64,000 nucleotides of DNA. Origin: Anaerolinea sp. GTDB lineage: Bacteria > Chloroflexota > Anaerolineae > Anaerolineales > Anaerolineaceae. Where the stretch lies: assembly GCA_029975055.1 (NCBI GenBank), contig JARKPU010000051.1, positions 62,001-126,000 of the forward strand, read 5' to 3'. The notes beneath the pieces were generated by a model. The model ran no database searches. It saw nothing but the letters and a program-made list of their open reading frames with translations, and was not told the DNA's origin. Made by a program: the position numbers and the translations under genes. Shown one piece after another: positions 34,784 to 43,259 of the stretch; positions within the stretch are counted from its first letter, which is position 1, and each line of letters opens with the position of its first letter.

Positions 34784-37144
34784 ATGCGAACCTGGAACCT
34801 CTCGGCCGGCGACCCCCTGCACCTCACCCTCGCAGCGGATGCCCGGCTGGGCCCCACCCAATATGCCGACGATATCATCTGGGAACTGAACCTTGGGCAG
34901 GGCGAGCCTCCCGCCCTGGCGGTGCAGACCAATTTTGGCCTGCGCGCGCGCTGGATGCAGTTCTTCCCGGTCTTTTACCGCGCCGGGATGACGGTGACCG
35001 ACCCGGCGGCATTCTACCGCCCCCCGCAGGTGTCGCGCATCCTGCCCAATTACTGCGAGGTTCAATTTGCCCCGTATGAGGGCATCGAGGCGCGCGCCGA
35101 ATACCGCGTGGTGAGCTCGCAGGCCATCGCCGGGCGGCTCTCGCTGGTCAACAAGAGCGTGCTGCCGCACAACCTGCGCCTCGACTGGGTGGGCGTGCTC
35201 AACCCGATGGGTTTTGGCGAAGGTCTGGCGGCCCTGCCGATGGGCCTTGGCACGGCGCTGCAGGGCCGCACCGACGGCCTTGCCGTGGTGTGCTTCCTTT
35301 CGGGCGGGCCGCAGGCCAACAAGGGCCCCTACCCGGGGCTTTCGCTGCAATATGAGCTTTACCCGGGCGCTTCGGTGGAGGCAGCCTGGGCGGCAGCCGC
35401 TCACCCGGCCACCGAAACGGCCTATGAGCTGGCCCAGGCGGCCGCCTCGCGCCCCTGGGAGGCCGAGGTGGCGCGCCTGGAGGTGCGCAACAGCGCCGAC
35501 CTGCTGGAGATCACCACCGGCGACGCCGAGTGGGATGCAGCCTTTGCCCTGGGGCAGCGCGCCGCCTGCGGGCTGCTGATGTGCAACCCCCAGCACCTGC
35601 CCGCCGCTTCCTTCGTGCTTTCGCGGCGCATCGACCAGGGCGCCTCGGTCCGCGGCGACGGCAGCGACCACCCCTACCTGTGGGCCGGACAGACGGCCCT
35701 CGACGCCTGGTACCTGACCACTCTGCTGCCGGGCATGGCGGGGCTGGCCGAGGGGCTGGTGCGCAACTTCCTGGCGGCCGCCGAGCGCGGCTACCCCGAT
35801 TTCAAACCCGGCCTGGCCGGGCAGCGCACCCGCCACCTGGCTCAACCGCTTCTGGCCGGGCTGGCGGCGCAATCGGCTTCTTCCGCTTTTCTGGAAGAGG
35901 CTTACCCGGCCCTGCTCGGTTACTTCAACACCTGGCTGAGCACCGAGCACGACCCCGATGGCGACGGGCTGCCGCAGTGGGAGCATCCGATCCAAACCGG
36001 CCTGGAAAGCAGCCCGCTCTATGACCGCTGGAGCCCCGGCGCGCAGGGGATGGAAATTACCTGCGTGGAAACCCCCGGCCTGGGCGCGATGCTCTACCGC
36101 GAGGTGCGCAGCCTCATCGAGCTGGCCCGCCGCCTGGGCCGCGAGGGCGATTTGCCCTGGTTGGAGGCCCAGCGCGAGCGCATCGGCGGCGCGGTGGAAG
36201 GCATGTGGGACCGCCGCGCGCACCTCTACCGCTACCGCGATGCCTACATCCACACCAGCCGGGCGGGGCGCGAGCTGCTTTCCTTCCAGGGATCGGGAGA
36301 ATTCGCCGTGCGGCGCAAGCTCACCGCGCCGGCGCGGCTGATCCTCCAACTGGATGCCGACGCCGAAAGCACCCGCGCCGTGGTGGCGCATGTGCACGGC
36401 CTGAACGAGCAGGGCCTGGCGGTGGAAGACGACCTGGCCCCGCGAGATTTCACCTGGTCGCGCGGGCACGGCCGGGCCACCACCCGCCAGGTTTTCAGCC
36501 AGGTGACGCGCCTTGAGCTGACCGGCCCCTCCGAGCGCGACCGGGGGCGGCTGGTGTCGCCGGATTTCACCCTCGAAGACCTCAGCCTGTTCCTGCCGCT
36601 GTGGGCGGGCATCCCTGAGGCGGCGCGGGCCAAACACCTGGTCGAGACGCACCTGCTCGGGCGCTACCTGCAGGCCTTCGGGCTGCCGCTCTGCCCGCCG
36701 GGTGAATGCCCCGCCGAGCCGCCCGAACTGGCGGCCGTGGCGCTGCCCTGGAATGCCTGGATCGGCGAGGGCCTCTTGGCCGCCGGTTACCGCCGCGAGG
36801 CCGCCGACCTTGTGACGCGCCTGATGGGCGCGGTGACCGGCAGCCTCAAGCAAAACCGCGGCTTCCGCCAGTTCTACCACGCCGCCAGCGGGCAGGGCCT
36901 GGGCGAGCGCGACCATCTGTGGGGCCTGCCGCCGCTTGGCCTGTTCCTGCGCGCCGCCGGGCTGGAACGCATCACGCCCTCCGAGATAATCGTTCGCGGA
37001 TTTAACCCTTTCCCATGGCCAATTATTGTAAAATATCAGAGGATGACGATCACGCGGGAGGGTGAAAAAACCACCCTGGCGCTGCCCGGCAGGCCGCCTT
37101 TCACGGCCGGAGGGCAGCAGGTGCAGCGAATATCCCTCTCCTGA
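34784..37144 (+). CDS. GH63/MGH1-like (alpha/alpha)6-barrel glycosidase
   Basis: A cytosolic protein of about 786 residues without signal peptide. The N-terminal beta-rich region (to about residue 230) is followed by an (alpha/alpha)6 barrel with the family-like sequence PYLWAGQTALDAWYLTTLLPGM, HDPDGDGLPQWEHP, TPGLGAMLYREVRSLIELA, VEGMWDRRAHLYRYRD and ALPWNAWIGEGLLAAGY. These resemble mannosylglycerate hydrolase-like and GH63-type trehalase/glucosidase proteins; the exact glycan is not predictable. A longer start at ATG 34757 is possible. I favour 34784 because of the -10 hexamer placed 6 nt before it. It is divergent from the YitT gene and followed by the c-di-AMP receptor genes. Confidence 0.78.
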   Translation: MRTWNLSAGDPLHLTLAADARLGPTQYADDIIWELNLGQGEPPALAVQTNFGLRARWMQFFPVFYRAGMTVTDPAAFYRPPQVSRILPNYCEVQFAPYEGIEARAEYRVVSSQAIAGRLSLVNKSVLPHNLRLDWVGVLNPMGFGEGLAALPMGLGTALQGRTDGLAVVCFLSGGPQANKGPYPGLSLQYELYPGASVEAAWAAAAHPATETAYELAQAAASRPWEAEVARLEVRNSADLLEITTGDAEWDAAFALGQRAACGLLMCNPQHLPAASFVLSRRIDQGASVRGDGSDHPYLWAGQTALDAWYLTTLLPGMAGLAEGLVRNFLAAAERGYPDFKPGLAGQRTRHLAQPLLAGLAAQSASSAFLEEAYPALLGYFNTWLSTEHDPDGDGLPQWEHPIQTGLESSPLYDRWSPGAQGMEITCVETPGLGAMLYREVRSLIELARRLGREGDLPWLEAQRERIGGAVEGMWDRRAHLYRYRDAYIHTSRAGRELLSFQGSGEFAVRRKLTAPARLILQLDADAESTRAVVAHVHGLNEQGLAVEDDLAPRDFTWSRGHGRATTRQVFSQVTRLELTGPSERDRGRLVSPDFTLEDLSLFLPLWAGIPEAARAKHLVETHLLGRYLQAFGLPLCPPGECPAEPPELAAVALPWNAWIGEGLLAAGYRREAADLVTRLMGAVTGSLKQNRGFRQFYHAASGQGLGERDHLWGLPPLGLFLRAAGLERITPSEIIVRGFNPFPWPIIVKYQRMTITREGEKTTLALPGRPPFTAGGQQVQRISLS

Positions 37145-37196
37145 AACCCACCTCTGCGGACGCGCCCGCCGCGCCGGTAGAAGAAAAGGAGGCCGC

Positions 37197-37553
37197 ATGA
37201 GCGAAGCACGACCAACCAACCCATCGGATCGCCAAAATTTGTTGATCGCCGTGGTCCAATCGCAGGATGCCGAGATCGCCCGCGAGGCGCTCGGCAAACT
37301 GGGGATTACGGTGGAGCGCCTACCGAGTGTGGGCGGGTTCCTCGGGCGGCGCAATGCCACCCTGTTGATCGGCCTTCCGCCTGAGAAAATCGAGCAGGCC
37401 CAGGAAGTGCTGCACGAGAACTGCCGCCAGCGGGTGGAGTTTATCGCCGTCCCGTTGGAAAGCGCGCCGCTGCCCCTGCCCACCCCCACCCCCATCACCG
37501 TCGGCGGGGCTACCATCTTCGCGCTGGATGTCGAACACTACGAGGAGCTCTAG
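37197..37553 (+). CDS. Cyclic-di-AMP receptor, PII-like (DarA/PstA family), copy 1
   Basis: A 118-residue PII-like protein. It matches the B. subtilis DarA layout: NLLIAVVQSQDAEIAREALG, the T-loop-proximal LPSVGGFLGRRNATLLIGL, a long B-loop insertion (PLESAPLPLPTPTPI), and VGGATIFALDVEHYEEL at the end. The family binds c-di-AMP as a trimer; its downstream target is largely unknown. AAGGAGG is just upstream of ATG 37197, and the ORF extending upstream belongs to the end of the glycosidase gene region. The stop is 2 nt before copy 2. Confidence 0.9.
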   Translation: MSEARPTNPSDRQNLLIAVVQSQDAEIAREALGKLGITVERLPSVGGFLGRRNATLLIGLPPEKIEQAQEVLHENCRQRVEFIAVPLESAPLPLPTPTPITVGGATIFALDVEHYEEL

Positions 37554-37555
37554 CC

Positions 37556-37822
37556 ATGAAACTGATTATTGCCATTCTGCGGGATATCGACCACGATGCC
37601 GTCAGCCAGGCGCTCACCTCGGCGGGCTTCCGCGTGACGATGATCGCCTCGACGGGCGGGTTCTGGCGGCGGGGCAACACCACGCTGATGATCGGCTGCG
37701 AGGATGAACAGGTGGAGCCTGCGCTGGATGTGATCCGCAAGAATTGCCAGGCCGCTTCCGAGCCGGGCACGCGCCACGCGACGATCTTTGTCATCAAAGT
37801 TGACCAGTACGTGCATTTTTAG
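37556..37822 (+). CDS. Cyclic-di-AMP receptor-like PII protein, copy 2 (short)
   Basis: An 88-residue paralogue of the preceding gene: MKLIIAILRDIDHDAVSQAL, STGGFWRRGNTTLMIGCEDE and ATIFVIKVDQYVHF. The STGGFxRxGNTT core is even closer to canonical DarA than copy 1, but the B-loop insertion of about 20 residues and the VGGA element are missing. The trimer pocket may therefore bind ligand differently, or the two could form mixed trimers. Only 2 nt separate the genes, so they are co-translated. Confidence 0.87.
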   Translation: MKLIIAILRDIDHDAVSQALTSAGFRVTMIASTGGFWRRGNTTLMIGCEDEQVEPALDVIRKNCQAASEPGTRHATIFVIKVDQYVHF

Positions 37823-37924
37823 CGGCGCCCGGGCGTGAGCCGCACGCGCGCTTTCCTCCCTGCCCGCTTTGCTTCTCCACTGGCAGCGGGCAGGTGCTTA
37901 TGAGCCGACCAACCTGGAGGATTT

Positions 37925-38593
37925 ATGGATTTTGGCAAAGCGTTTTCTTTTGTCTTTGAAGACCCCGACTGGCTGAAGAAGATCGTCGTGGCGGCGTTGA
38001 TCGGGTTGATCCCGGTGATCGGGCAGGTTTACCTGGTCGGCTACGGGCTGGAAGTGGCCCGGCGGGTGATCCGCCATGACCCTTCACCCCTGCCGGATAT
38101 CCTCTTTGGCGACTCGCTCGCCACCGGCTTCAAGTCCTTCCTGATCGGGCTGGTTTATGCCATCCCGATCTTCCTGCTGCTCATCCCGGAACTGCTCATC
38201 CTTGTGCCGGTCACCTCCACCACCGGCGCCGACGGGGGCGTTTCCTCTGCCGGCGAGCCGCTGGCTGTGGCGGCTTCGCTCTGCTGCACGGGGCTGATGA
38301 TCCTCTACGGCATTCTGCTGTGGATCTGGATCCCGGCGGCGCAAGGGAACTTCCTGGGCAAAGACGATCTCGGCGCAGCCTTCCGCTTCAAGGAGATCTT
38401 CGCGCTGCTCAAGGCCGCCCCGGGGGCTTACCTGATGGTGCTGCTGGGCGGGCTTCTCGGCGGGTTAATCGCCTCGCTGGGGACGATCGGCTGCGGGGTG
38501 GGCGTGCTGCTGACGAGCACCTACGCGGTGGCGCTCAGCGGGCATCTCTACGGGCAGGCTTATAACGCGGCAATGGCCAACAAAGCCTTGTAG
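37925..38593 (+). CDS. DUF4013 membrane protein
   Basis: The 222-residue protein has the DUF4013 start MDFGKAFSFVFEDPDWLKKI, followed by four to five hydrophobic helices (VVAALIGLIPVIGQVYLVGY, FLIGLVYAIPIFLLLIPELL, LCCTGLMILYGILLWIWI, VLLGGLLGGLIASLGTIGCG). The family function is unknown. CTGGAGG precedes ATG 37925. It lies about 100 nt after the receptor genes on the same strand and is followed by a bidirectional terminator. Confidence 0.85.
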   Translation: MDFGKAFSFVFEDPDWLKKIVVAALIGLIPVIGQVYLVGYGLEVARRVIRHDPSPLPDILFGDSLATGFKSFLIGLVYAIPIFLLLIPELLILVPVTSTTGADGGVSSAGEPLAVAASLCCTGLMILYGILLWIWIPAAQGNFLGKDDLGAAFRFKEIFALLKAAPGAYLMVLLGGLLGGLIASLGTIGCGVGVLLTSTYAVALSGHLYGQAYNAAMANKAL

Positions 38594-38686
38594 AAGCGTT
38601 TTGCGGAGGTTGGGGGCATGCAAAGCATGCCCAAAATTCTCCGCTCAAGGCTGCTTTCAAGCGCCTTGCAAATATTCACGCACGAA

Positions 38687-38721
38687 AATAGAGATCGCGG
38701 CGCTCAGGCGCGATCTCTATT
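38687..38721. terminator. Bidirectional terminator between DUF4013 and AMMECR1 genes
   Basis: AATAGAGATCGCG (38687-38699) pairs with CGCGATCTCTATT (38709-38721). The two flanking genes converge on it. A second small hairpin, GGGCATGC/GCATGCCC, lies at about 38614-38632. Confidence 0.8.
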
Positions 38722-38727
38722 CGTTTG

Positions 38728-39297
38728 TTATTCGTGGAATTCTTCCACCTGGTAGGTAAAAACTTCCAGTTTCTTGCGCCGCCACAGGTTGGCCGGAGCG
38801 CCCATCTTGAGGCACAGGTGGCTTAAAAATTCCTCGGGGCGCGGGACCTTCTCCCAGACCTGCGGCAGGAAGGTGGCGCGGTGGAACCCGTCGCGCAGGA
38901 TCACCCCATCTACGCCCGGGCGGAGCCTGGCCAGCAGGTCTTCGGGGGTGTCGTATTCGAGCGGTTGAGGGGCGGTGAGGCGCGAAATCTCGATGCGCAG
39001 GTCGTCCACCTCGCCCGGCGTCACCGGCTGGAAGCGGTAGTCTTCGGTGGCGGCGGCCGCGGCGTGCTCGCGCACGTCTTCGGCCAGCGACTGGTAGGCC
39101 TCGAGCGTGCCGATGCAGCCGCGCAGCTCGCCGTCGGCTTCGGTGAGGGTCACAAAGCAGGCTCCGGGCGCGCGCAGGCTCGGGGTGAGCTGTGCGGGGT
39201 CGATCTCCGGCGGCGGCAGGCCCTGGGCGGCGGCCTCGACGGCGCGCCGCGCGAGCTTCAGCAGTTGTTGTTTTTCTTCCAATGTGAGTGCGTCCAT
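38728..39297 (-). CDS. AMMECR1-domain protein (AmmeMemoRadiSam system protein A)
   Basis: The 189-residue protein has the AMMECR1 fold signatures GACFVTLTEADGELRGCIGTL (with the LRGCIG core), DVREHAAAAATEDYRFQPV, LRIEISRLTAPQPL, GVILRDGFHRATFLPQVW and LCLKMGA. In many bacteria it sits with Memo and radical-SAM partners, the AmmeMemoRadiSam system, but neither is in this window. The biochemical role is unknown. GGCGGGGGG just upstream of ATG 39297 may serve as ribosome site. Confidence 0.92.
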   Translation of the reverse strand: MDALTLEEKQQLLKLARRAVEAAAQGLPPPEIDPAQLTPSLRAPGACFVTLTEADGELRGCIGTLEAYQSLAEDVREHAAAAATEDYRFQPVTPGEVDDLRIEISRLTAPQPLEYDTPEDLLARLRPGVDGVILRDGFHRATFLPQVWEKVPRPEEFLSHLCLKMGAPANLWRRKKLEVFTYQVEEFHE

Positions 39298-39392
39298 CCC
39301 CCCGCCTTTTAAGAAAAGAAGCGCTGTTCCTTTTTACCCATATTATACGGCGCGGCGGAGGGGTTGGCGCACCCGGGTTGGGGAGATTCGCG

Positions 39393-39414
39393 GGGGCGGT
39401 TCGCGAACCGCCCC
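39393..39414. repeat. Perfect 22-bp palindrome
   Basis: GGGGCGGTTCG joined to CGAACCGCCCC with no loop, followed by TACGGGG. It lies 14 nt beyond the flavin reductase stop and may terminate it, although no T-tract is present. Confidence 0.6.
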
Positions 39415-39427
39415 TACGGGGGGTGTG

Positions 39428-39937
39428 CTATCGGCGCGGCGCAGGGAGCGTGTGAAAGGTGCGGTTGAAGTAGATCAACGGCCCGCCGCCCTCGGCCAGG
39501 TTCACGGCCTCCACCCGGCCAAAGAAAAGCGTCGCGTGCGGCAGGTCGTAGGTGTGCACCACGGCGCAATCCAGCCCGGCCAGCCCGCCCCGGATGAGAG
39601 GCACATCGCTGGCGAGGGTGTAGGTTTCCAGCTCATGGAAGCGGTCGCCGCCATCGGGGATGCGCCCGGCGAAGATTTCGGCGAGGTGCTGCTGCGCCTC
39701 GGAGAGCACGGTGACGCCATAACGCCGTGAGGCCTCCACCAGGGCATGCGTGCGTGTGCCCTTTGCCAGGGTGACGATCACCACCGGCGGTTCGAGCGAG
39801 ACGGAGACGAAGGAATTGACCGTCATGCCGTGGTGCATGCCGGCGTGGGCGCAGGTGACAATCGAAACGCCCGTCACCCAGCGGCGCATTGCGCGGCGCA
39901 GGTCTTCTCCGGGCAAGGTTCTTGCATCGTCGGTCAT
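39428..39937 (-). CDS. Flavin reductase-like FMN-binding protein
   Basis: A 169-residue split-barrel flavoprotein: LRRAMRRWVTGVSIVTC, GMTVNSFVSVSLEPPVVIVTL (the flavin-binding GxTxNSFxSVSLxPP motif), FAVSVLSEAQ-like stretch YGVTVLSEAQQHLAEIFAG, and a C-terminal HATLFFGRVEAV with PLIYFNRTFHTL. Members reduce FMN/FAD with NAD(P)H for two-component monooxygenases, or act alone. No monooxygenase partner is nearby. GAGGAAA precedes ATG 39937. Confidence 0.92.
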   Translation of the reverse strand: MTDDARTLPGEDLRRAMRRWVTGVSIVTCAHAGMHHGMTVNSFVSVSLEPPVVIVTLAKGTRTHALVEASRRYGVTVLSEAQQHLAEIFAGRIPDGGDRFHELETYTLASDVPLIRGGLAGLDCAVVHTYDLPHATLFFGRVEAVNLAEGGGPLIYFNRTFHTLPAPRR

Positions 39938-39987
39938 GGGGTTTCCTCAATGGTGATGCGCTGGTATGATTTTCGAGCGTGTGTATC

Positions 39988-40031
39988 TTTTTCTGTAAAT
40001 TGTGGGGCAAACCCCACAATTTACAGAAAAA
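39988..40031. repeat. 44-bp palindromic repeat, copy 3 (perfect)
   Basis: Twenty-nt perfect arms TTTTTCTGTAAATTGTGGGG around CAAA, followed by TTGAAACACTGTTT. It lies in the 245-bp gap between the flavin reductase and amidase genes. See copies at 66-109 and 30495-30538. Confidence 0.82.
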
Positions 40032-40140
40032 TTGAAACACTGTTTGATTTGCCGCTCGCCCGCAGGTTGGAGCGGCCCTTTCCTTTATAATTGCTGGAGG
40101 CTGCGGCGTCAAGTGGGAATGTGGACGCCCCGGAAATTGC

Positions 40141-40169
40141 TTAAAAGTCCTAAAATAAGGTACTATACT
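40141..40169 (+). promoter_or_regulatory. Promoter of the amidase gene
   Basis: -10 TATACT (40164-40169), 17 nt after a poor -35 TTAAAA (40141-40146). The start would be about 7 nt before ATG 40183, so the 5' UTR is very short and lacks a Shine-Dalgarno. Confidence 0.45.
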
Positions 40170-40182
40170 TTCAATCAATCCT

Positions 40183-40995
40183 ATGAGTGATACGCCAACC
40201 CTGAGCCAACCCGCCCCAACGCCCCGCCGGCGCCCGCCGCGCAGCTCCGAGCAGCCCGGAGTCTGGCGTATGCTGCAAACGGTCATCTCGGCCGGGCTGC
40301 TGGTGGCCACCCTGCTGACGTTCTGGAGCCCGGCGAATATCCTCTCGGGCAACCTCATGGAGCGCATGTTCCGTTCCTTCGAGGCCGGGGCCGTGCCGGA
40401 AGAAGAGCTGCCCACGCCCACGCCGTCGGCGCGCCCGCGCATCGCCATCGTCGCCGGGCACTGGGGGAACGACCCCGGCTCGGTGTGCATCGACGGGCTG
40501 ACGGAAGAGAGCGTCAATTTGAAGATCGCCGAGCTGGTGCGCCAGAACCTCACCGAGGCCGGTTATGACGTGGACGTGCTGCAAGAGATGGACGCGCGCC
40601 TGGCGGGCTTGCAGGCGCTGGCGCTGGTTTCCATCCACAACGACTCGTGCGATTACATCAACGACCAGGCCACGGGCTTCAAGGTGGCGGCGGCGGTTTC
40701 GACGATCTACCCCGAGAAGGCCACCCGCCTGACGGCCTGCCTGACTCAGCGCTACCAGGCCGCCACCGGCCTGCCCTTCCATTACAACACCGTCACCCGC
40801 GACATGACCGATTACCACGCTTTCCGCGAGATCAACAGCAGCACCACCGCCGCGATCATCGAGACGGGCTTTTTGAACCTGGACCGCGATTTGCTCGTCA
40901 ACCATACCGACAAGGTGGCCAGGGGCGTCTCGGACGGCATCCTGTGTTATGTGCGCAACGAGGACATCCCTGATTTTCAGCCGGTAAACCCTTAA
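40183..40995 (+). CDS. N-acetylmuramoyl-L-alanine amidase (Amidase_3)
   Basis: A 270-residue membrane-anchored zinc amidase cleaving the MurNAc-L-Ala bond of peptidoglycan. A 30-residue proline-rich cytoplasmic tail is followed by TM MLQTVISAGLLVATLLTFW, a short PTPTPSARP linker and the catalytic domain. Zinc ligands match RIAIVAGHWGNDPGSVC (His), LTEESVNLKIAELV (Glu) and LVSIHNDSC (His); the catalytic Glu is in TAAIIETGFL. It is followed after 10 nt by two L,D-transpeptidase genes, forming a cell-wall operon. Confidence 0.9.
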   Translation: MSDTPTLSQPAPTPRRRPPRSSEQPGVWRMLQTVISAGLLVATLLTFWSPANILSGNLMERMFRSFEAGAVPEEELPTPTPSARPRIAIVAGHWGNDPGSVCIDGLTEESVNLKIAELVRQNLTEAGYDVDVLQEMDARLAGLQALALVSIHNDSCDYINDQATGFKVAAAVSTIYPEKATRLTACLTQRYQAATGLPFHYNTVTRDMTDYHAFREINSSTTAAIIETGFLNLDRDLLVNHTDKVARGVSDGILCYVRNEDIPDFQPVNP

Positions 40996-41005
40996 CGGTG
41001 TGCTC

Positions 41006-42088
41006 ATGGAAGACGCTCCGCTGACCGCTCAATTCGCCGCGCGACAGGCCATGCAGGCCTTGCGCCTCAAAGACCGCCGGGCAGCGCGCCGCTGGGCCGA
41101 GCAGGCGGTGAGGCTCGACCCGCGCCTGGAAGACGGCTGGCTGGTGCTGGCGGCGGTGGCTGCCCCCGAGGCCAGCCTGTTTTATCTGCGCAAGGCGCTG
41201 GAAGCCAACCCCGCCAGCCTGAAGGCGCGCAAAGGCATGCATTGGGCCGCGCAGCGCCTGCGCAAAGCCCCCGCACGGCCGCCGGCCCCGTGGGCGAGCC
41301 CTAACCTCAGCCTGCCGCTGCCCGCCCTGGGCGATACGCAGCCGGTGGCGGTGCGCATGCGCCAGGCCCGCGCCGAGAATGCCTGGCAGGTGATCGCTCG
41401 CCCGCGCAAAGGGCTTATCTGGGCGGCGGCGGCGCTGTTTGTGCTGGTGGTGCTGGCCGTCACGCTGGCGTTCAGCAACAGCTGGGTGGTGATGGCGCGC
41501 GCGGGTTCGGCCGAGCGTCCCGCAGCGGCGCTCTTCAAGCCCAGCCTGACCCCGACCAACACGCCCACAAACACCCCCACCGCCACGCCGACCCCCACGC
41601 CTACCGCCACCTTCACGCCCACCCCCACGCCGACGGATACACCCACCCCAACCCCCACCGATACCCCCGACCCGACCGACACGCCCGAGCCGCCGCCCGA
41701 AGAACCTGCCGGGCCCGAGCCGCCCATCCATGAAGACGGGCGCTGGATCGACGTGGACCTTTCGGACCAGATGGTGTATGCCTATGACGGCGATGAACTG
41801 GTCAATTCGTTCCTCGTCTCCACCGGCACCTGGGCGCACCCCACGGTGATCGGCACATTCAAGATCTATGTCAAATACCGCTACACCGATATGTCTGGCC
41901 CGGGTTATTACCTGCCGGATGTGCCCTACACGATGTATTTCTACAAGGGCTACGGCCTGCACGGCACGTACTGGCACAGCAATTTTGGCACGCCGATGAG
42001 CCACGGGTGCGTCAATTTGCGCACCGAAGACGCCGGCTGGCTGTTCAATTGGGCCTCGGTGGGCACGGTGGTCAACGTTCACGAGTGA
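41006..42088 (+). CDS. TPR-transmembrane-L,D-transpeptidase (YkuD domain)
   Basis: About 360 residues. A cytoplasmic TPR-like N-terminus (RAARRWAEQAVRLDPRLED, ASLFYLRKALEANPAS) is followed by TM GLIWAAAALFVLVVLAVTLA, a long Thr/Pro repeat linker of about 60 residues (TPTNTPTNTPTATPTPTPTA) and the YkuD domain. Catalytic motifs are LHGTYWHSNFG and SHGCVNLRTEDA with the nucleophile Cys. It forms 3-3 or protein cross-links in the wall. An upstream GTG at 41000 is in frame. The cytoplasmic TPR part is an unusual attachment for this family. Confidence 0.92.
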   Translation: MEDAPLTAQFAARQAMQALRLKDRRAARRWAEQAVRLDPRLEDGWLVLAAVAAPEASLFYLRKALEANPASLKARKGMHWAAQRLRKAPARPPAPWASPNLSLPLPALGDTQPVAVRMRQARAENAWQVIARPRKGLIWAAAALFVLVVLAVTLAFSNSWVVMARAGSAERPAAALFKPSLTPTNTPTNTPTATPTPTPTATFTPTPTPTDTPTPTPTDTPDPTDTPEPPPEEPAGPEPPIHEDGRWIDVDLSDQMVYAYDGDELVNSFLVSTGTWAHPTVIGTFKIYVKYRYTDMSGPGYYLPDVPYTMYFYKGYGLHGTYWHSNFGTPMSHGCVNLRTEDAGWLFNWASVGTVVNVHE

Positions 42089-42089
42089 G

Positions 42090-43160
42090 ATGAACACGCT
42101 GTACGCCTCCGACCTGGCTCACCTCTCCCGGCGCGAATTCCTCAAGTTTGCCGCGGGCGGGCTGGCGGGGCTGTTTGCGTTGCCATTCCTCGACCGGTAC
42201 GCGCGCTGGGAACGCTTGAATGCCCCGCCCGGCGAGAGCGCGGTGCGCATGGGCCGCTCGGTGGATGACACGCTGGAGGTTTTCGACCGCCCCTCCTTCT
42301 CGGGCGAGCTCAAGAAGGCTTACTGGCGCGACCTGGTCTTTGACATCGACGAGGTGGTGATCGGCGATGAAAAGCCGATCCACAACCGCGTGTGGTATCA
42401 CCTCAAGGGCGAAGGATACGCCCATTCCGGCAAGCTCCAGCCGGTGGAGCTCAAGCTCAACCCGGTGGTGCGCTCGCTGCCCGCCCAGGGGCAGCTGGCC
42501 GAGGTGAGCGTGCCCTACACCGACACGCTTGTGAATTACAACCGGCCGGAGAAAATCGCTTACCGGTTGTATTACAGCACGCTCCATTGGGTGATGGGCG
42601 TGGCCGACGACGCCCAGGGCCAGGCCTGGTATAAGGTCTGGGACGATAAATTCAAGAAATACTTCTATGCCCGCGCCGAGCACCTGCGCCTGCTGCAGCC
42701 GGCCGACGTTGCCCCGCTGGCAGAGGATGTGCCGATGGATGCGCGGCGGATTGAGATCTGGCTGCGCGACCAGATCGTCATCGCCTACGAGAACGACGAA
42801 CCGGCGTTGATCACGCGCGCGGCGACGGGCGGCAAGTTCATCGAGGGCGATTACACCACGCCGCGCGGCGTGTATATCACCAACCGAAAGCGCCCTTCGC
42901 GCCACATGGCGAGCGAAGACCTGGCAGCGCCCAACAGCTACGACCTGCCCGGCGTGCCGTGGGTGAGTTACATCACCGGCGGGGGGATTTCCTTCCACGG
43001 CACGTATTGGCATAATGACTTCGGCAAACCGCGCTCGCACGGCTGCATCAACCTCTCGCCTGAGGCGGCCCGCTGGGTATATCGCTGGACTCACCCTGCA
43101 GTGCCCTTCGACCAGGCCACCTGGATCGATGACTTCGGAACCCAGGTGCGGGTGATATAA
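42090..43160 (+). CDS. L,D-transpeptidase with Tat-like signal
   Basis: A 356-residue paralogue starting 1 nt after the previous stop. The N-terminus has a twin-arginine-type signal (SRREFLKFAAGGLAGLFALP). An SH3-like region (residues about 50-200) precedes the YkuD domain (residues about 215-355): RRIEIWLRDQIVIAYENDEP, EGDYTTPRGVYIT, SFHGTYWHNDFGK and SHGCINLSPEAA with the catalytic Cys. Secretion through a different route from its membrane-anchored neighbour suggests a different place of action. Confidence 0.92.
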   Translation: MNTLYASDLAHLSRREFLKFAAGGLAGLFALPFLDRYARWERLNAPPGESAVRMGRSVDDTLEVFDRPSFSGELKKAYWRDLVFDIDEVVIGDEKPIHNRVWYHLKGEGYAHSGKLQPVELKLNPVVRSLPAQGQLAEVSVPYTDTLVNYNRPEKIAYRLYYSTLHWVMGVADDAQGQAWYKVWDDKFKKYFYARAEHLRLLQPADVAPLAEDVPMDARRIEIWLRDQIVIAYENDEPALITRAATGGKFIEGDYTTPRGVYITNRKRPSRHMASEDLAAPNSYDLPGVPWVSYITGGGISFHGTYWHNDFGKPRSHGCINLSPEAARWVYRWTHPAVPFDQATWIDDFGTQVRVI

Positions 43161-43259
43161 TTCCTTGGGTTGATGCGCCCCCCTCCGCCGGCGGGGAGCC
43201 GGCGGAACGAGCCGCGGGCCAATTTCGCGGCGATTATCCGTGACGCAAGGAGTGTGAGC

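Noticed and set aside
34622-37516. Minus-strand ORF of 964 codons opposite the glycosidase
   Set aside because: It mirrors the codon structure of the + strand gene in GC-rich DNA, has no recognisable domain and crosses repeats and three genes.
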